This document shows, piece by piece, positions 13,856 to 16,078 of a stretch of DNA of 16,078 bases. Made by a program: the position numbers and the translations under genes. The stretch is taken from assembly GCA_946614075.1 (NCBI GenBank), contig CAMOGO010000003.1, forward strand, positions 1 through 16,078. Direction: 5' to 3'. Source of the stretch: an uncultured Lachnospiraceae bacterium. GTDB taxonomy: Bacteria; Bacillota_A; Clostridia; Lachnospirales; Lachnospiraceae. Position 1 is the first letter of the stretch; each line of letters starts with the position of its first letter. Below the pieces are notes generated by a model that was not told the origin of the DNA, ran no database searches, and saw only the letters and a program-made list of their open reading frames with translations.

Positions 13856-14653
13856 TCAGGATCGGAAGAGCCTCCAGGCGAGGGCCTCCTCCTCGGGTGT
13901 ATCGAGACTGTTCTGGAAAACGACGGTGCCGGGAGCCTCCTGGTCGTTCTCGAGGTCCTTCTCGCGAAGGCGGCGGCGCATCTCGCGGGCGCAGCCCTCA
14001 CCTCCATCGTAGATGGCGACATCGGGGCCGGCTACCTTCTCGATCACGGGCCGTACAAAGGGATAGTGCGTGCAGCCGAGGACGATGGCGTCGAGCGGTT
14101 TCTCCAGACTGGGGGCGAGGTGTTCCTTCAGGTAAGCCTCCAGCTCTTCGCCTTCCAGCATTCCGCGCTCGATGAACTCCATCAGGCCCGGGCAGGGCAG
14201 GGATAGAATCTCAGCCTGGTCCTCGTACTTTTCCTTCAAAGCCTGAAATTTCTGCTGGCGAAGGGTCATCGGGGTTGCCATGACGGCAATCCGGGAATTT
14301 GGCTTCGCAAGGACTGCCGGCTTTAAGGCTGGCTCGATCCCGATCAGCGGGATGTCCGGATAGTCCTGGCGCAGGGAGCGGACGGCGGCGCTGGTCGCTG
14401 TGTTGCAGGCGATGGCGACGGCTTTTACCCCTTGTCCCAGCAGATTTTCAAAGCTCGCGTAGGTGAGCTTTCGCACCTCCTCGAGGGTCTTGGTCCCGTA
14501 GGGGGCGTTCAGGGAATCTCCCAGATAGATAAAGTTTTCATGCGGCATCAGCCATGCCATTTCCCTCAGCACGCTGATCCCGCCAAGGCCGGAGTCAAAA
14601 ACGCCGATCGGCGCTGTCTTCCGGGTATTGTGTATGGTTTCTTCGTAGTTCAT
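13856..14653 (-). CDS. murI: Glutamate racemase
   Basis: Cofactor-independent racemase supplying D-glutamate for peptidoglycan. The 265 residues match the family. The first catalytic motif is GVFDSGLGG (17-25), and the two catalytic cysteines are Cys83 (ACNTATSAA) and Cys194 (GCTHYPF). LGDSLNAPYG (44-53) is the substrate-loop motif of the family. The N-terminal dozen residues precede the usual start of the fold, but no better internal start exists. The ATG at 14653 has only a weak purine-rich upstream sequence (ACGAGAT), poorer than its neighbours. It lies 79 bases after folT, with a small hairpin between; I see no convincing own promoter, so partial read-through from folT is possible. Confidence 0.95.
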   Translation of the reverse strand: MNYEETIHNTRKTAPIGVFDSGLGGISVLREMAWLMPHENFIYLGDSLNAPYGTKTLEEVRKLTYASFENLLGQGVKAVAIACNTATSAAVRSLRQDYPDIPLIGIEPALKPAVLAKPNSRIAVMATPMTLRQQKFQALKEKYEDQAEILSLPCPGLMEFIERGMLEGEELEAYLKEHLAPSLEKPLDAIVLGCTHYPFVRPVIEKVAGPDVAIYDGGEGCAREMRRRLREKDLENDQEAPGTVVFQNSLDTPEEEALAWRLFRS

Positions 14654-14685
14654 ATAGTATCTCGTTTCGACGTTTACGAATTTTT

Positions 14686-14707
14686 AAAACCGCAGACTTT
14701 TTTGCGG
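14686..14707 (-). terminator. Possible weak terminator of folT
   Basis: On the transcribed strand CCGCA pairs with TGCGG (plus positions 14690-14694 and 14703-14707) across an 8-base loop and is followed by TTTT. The stem is only five pairs, so termination may be incomplete, which would let murI be co-transcribed. Confidence 0.5.
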
Positions 14708-14732
14708 CATTCCGGCGGTCCTTAAGTCAGGC

Positions 14733-15431
14733 TTAGCTCAGTCCGCGGTACCAGTAGTAGCCGGCTACGCATGCGGCCGAGATCACGGTCAGGACGATGA
14801 GCAGGATGATCTCTTTTTTCCCGATTTTCAGATCTGTCTTCCCAGTGTAGGTGAGTCCCATCCTGTTTGTGACCGGCAAAAGCGCATTAAACAGAACGAT
14901 CAGGACCAGCGACTGCAGCGGGAAAAGCGCCAGGTTTTTGATGATGCGCGGCAGGGAAAAGAGGGTGTACGACTTCCCCAGGATCAGCAGATAGTAATAG
15001 TACAAAAGGATCGGGTTCAGGATCAGGTTGCAGACCAGGGTTACGCTGAAGCGTCCCAGGAGCACCCGTGTCTCCGTGATCTTCGCCCGGTAGAAAAACA
15101 GGGCGAACAGCAGGCCGCCGGCCATCTCTTCAAAGATAAACGGGAAGAAATACACGCCGGTCGGAAACACCAGGGCGCCGACCGTGTCACTGACCGCGGA
15201 GGCGATCAGGGCGACCACCGGTCCGTAGATCATGGATCCGACGGAATTGATGAGGAAGCCGAACGTGATATTCAGATTCGGGCCGACCGGGATCTGCAGC
15301 GACTTGACCGCGATCCGCAGTGCTGTCAGGAATGCTGCCAGTACCAGCATTCTCGTGGATTTGAGCTCGCCTGCCGCCAGCCGCCAGTATTCACGGCTAA
15401 ACGGGGACGAAAAGAGTCTTTTGTCGTTCAT
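14733..15431 (-). CDS. folT: Folate-specific ECF transporter S component
   Basis: Substrate-binding membrane subunit that captures folate and works with the shared EcfA, EcfA' and EcfT energising module encoded elsewhere. The 232-residue protein has the S-component pattern of about six hydrophobic segments (near 27-46, 53-70, 72-90, 97-114, 128-150 and 163-188). IPVGPNLNITFGFLINSVG and GPVVALIASAVSDTVGALVFPTG (47-92) are typical of the folate group. A seventh hydrophobic segment at about 206-228 follows a polar stretch and is extra compared with the usual six. The ATG at 15431 has AAGGAGG at ideal spacing; a longer frame from 15473 lacks this. A THF riboswitch lies upstream, which independently supports folate as the substrate. 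It is probably shut off when cellular tetrahydrofolate is high. Confidence 0.92.
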   Translation of the reverse strand: MNDKRLFSSPFSREYWRLAAGELKSTRMLVLAAFLTALRIAVKSLQIPVGPNLNITFGFLINSVGSMIYGPVVALIASAVSDTVGALVFPTGVYFFPFIFEEMAGGLLFALFFYRAKITETRVLLGRFSVTLVCNLILNPILLYYYYLLILGKSYTLFSLPRIIKNLALFPLQSLVLIVLFNALLPVTNRMGLTYTGKTDLKIGKKEIILLIVLTVISAACVAGYYWYRGLS

Positions 15432-15436
15432 AGTAT

Positions 15437-15468
15437 CCTCCTTTTCGTCCGTTGCCACAAAAAGGAGT
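15437..15468 (-). promoter_or_regulatory. Hairpin that can sequester the folT ribosome binding site
   Basis: On the transcribed strand CTCCTTTT (15467-15460) can pair with AAAAGGAG (15445-15438), which is the folT Shine-Dalgarno region, across a 14-base loop. A competing small stem GAGT-GAG-ACTC just upstream uses part of the anti-SD side. This suggests an expression platform working on translation. Confidence 0.6.
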
Positions 15469-15536
15469 CTCACTCATCTGCCCTACGGCCCGTGTCTTGC
15501 CAACACAGATCGTACCAGTGGCGTATCCTTTTACGT

Positions 15537-15637
15537 AACAGCGGGATGCGGGATGACAACCGCGGCTAATTTAACCTTCGTCCGCCCATCAACTCCCCGT
15601 TTACGGCGGCACTTAACGCTGTCATCCCTACTCTGTT
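15537..15637 (-). promoter_or_regulatory. Tetrahydrofolate riboswitch (folT motif)
   Basis: On the minus strand the conserved blocks appear in the right order: AGAGTAG, GCGTTAAGTG, GGGGAGTTGAT, CGAAG, GCCGCGGT and GCATCCCGCT. The outer stem AACAG/CTGTT closes the element, GGATGACA pairs with TGTCATCC, CCGCC with GGCGG, and GGTT with AGCC forms the remaining arm. Identity comes from recall of the known aptamer consensus. About 105 bases of leader separate it from the folT start; they contain ATCTG/CAGAT and GTGT/ACAC stems and an SD-pairing hairpin but no clear intrinsic terminator. I could not find a convincing promoter upstream. Confidence 0.9.
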
Positions 15638-15645
15638 CTTAAAAT

Positions 15646-15693
15646 GGTGCGAAAACTTACGCAGCAGCGAAGCAACGCGTACGCTTTCGCATG
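15646..15693. repeat. Palindromic intergenic repeat, copy 2, with long imperfect hairpin
   Basis: On the minus strand CATGCGAAAGCG then TACGCGTTGCTTCGC (15693-15667) matches copy 1 at 1667-1689 closely. This copy also folds with the following bases: TGCGAAAGC...GTACGC pairs with GCGTA...TTTTCGCA over about 15 positions with one mismatch and one wobble. It lies between the end of the PFL-family gene and the THF riboswitch and could serve as that gene's 3' stem. Confidence 0.65.
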
Positions 15694-15700
15694 GGTTTCC

Positions 15701-16078
15701 TTAGTTCTTAAACGAATGGATCGGGGCCGGTATCCGTCCCGGGCGGCTCACAAAGGCCTCGCAGGAGAAGGGATTAACCGGCATGATAGGAGCATAGCCC
15801 AGAAGGCCGCCAAACTCGACCGTATCCCCGACCTCCTTCCCGACAACCGGGATAATGCGGACCGCCGTCGTTTTCTGGTTGACCATGCCAATCGCCGCCT
15901 CATCCGCGATGATGCCAGAGATCGTCGCAGCGCTGGTGCTGCCGGGCACAGCGATCATGTCCAGGCCAACCGAGCACACGCAGGTCATCGCCTCGAGCTT
16001 TTCCAAGGTCAATGCACCCGCGCGAACGGCATCGATCATGCCCTGATCCTCGCTGACCGGGATGAAAGCACCGCTCAG
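15701..16078 (-). CDS. PFL family protein (UPF0210/DUF711), C-terminal part
   Basis: Frame open from the right window edge to a TAA at 15701, giving the last 125 residues of a protein that is normally about 450 long. It begins [20 protein letters not shown]. The conserved core of the family follows: [46 protein letters not shown]. The tail [39 protein letters not shown] ends as the family usually does. These proteins are related in fold to pyruvate formate-lyase and ribonucleotide reductases, but no reaction is established, and the name does not imply formate-lyase activity. In Firmicutes the gene is commonly preceded by a small ACT-domain protein gene, which would lie beyond the window. Confidence 0.93.
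   Translation of the reverse strand: MSGAFIPVSEDQGMIDAVRAGALTLEKLEAMTCVCSVGLDMIAVPGSTSAATISGIIADEAAIGMVNQKTTAVRIIPVVGKEVGDTVEFGGLLGYAPIMPVNPFSCEAFVSRPGRIPAPIHSFKN

Overview
This window is chromosomal, GC-rich, low-GC-lineage Firmicutes DNA, most like Clostridia of the Lachnospiraceae type. Support comes from the gene set and order (murC, a DnaD-like protein, a DnaI/DnaC-like loader, a long PRPP synthase, argF, two small family-specific hypotheticals, dusB), strong GGAGG ribosome binding sites, TTG and GTG starts, and a tetrahydrofolate riboswitch in front of folT. All 15 genes lie on the minus strand, so transcription runs from high to low coordinates. I see no mobile element, CRISPR array, rRNA or tRNA.

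Layout, in the direction of transcription. (1) 16078-15701: C-terminal part of a PFL/UPF0210 family protein. (2) 15637-14733: a THF riboswitch, a possible SD-sequestering hairpin and folT, the folate-specific S component of an ECF transporter. (3) 14653-13790: murI (glutamate racemase), ended by a very strong hairpin terminator. (4) 13758-11200: a good sigma-A type promoter, a 27-bp perfect palindrome just downstream of it, iorA and iorB (indolepyruvate:ferredoxin oxidoreductase), and a terminator. (5) 11160-9572: promoter, galE, and a translationally coupled membrane-anchored Thr/Glu repeat protein. (6) 9391-6289: ppaC (CBS/DRTGG-type manganese pyrophosphatase) and murC. (7) 6287-6138: a dense cluster of DnaA boxes, then an extended -10 promoter at 6116-6088. 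(8) 6057-1: the dnaD-like and dnaI-like loader genes, prs, argF, then after a repeat-bearing gap two small unknown genes and dusB, which runs off the left edge.

Functionally the window mixes replication initiation, nucleotide and arginine metabolism, wall precursors (murC, murI), UDP-sugar epimerisation, folate uptake and aromatic 2-oxoacid oxidation. The most interesting non-coding signals are the DnaA-box array immediately upstream of the helicase-loader operon, the palindrome at the iorAB promoter, the riboswitch-folT leader, and a palindromic repeat present twice, near both ends of the window. I did not find a clear-cut new defence or biosynthetic system.
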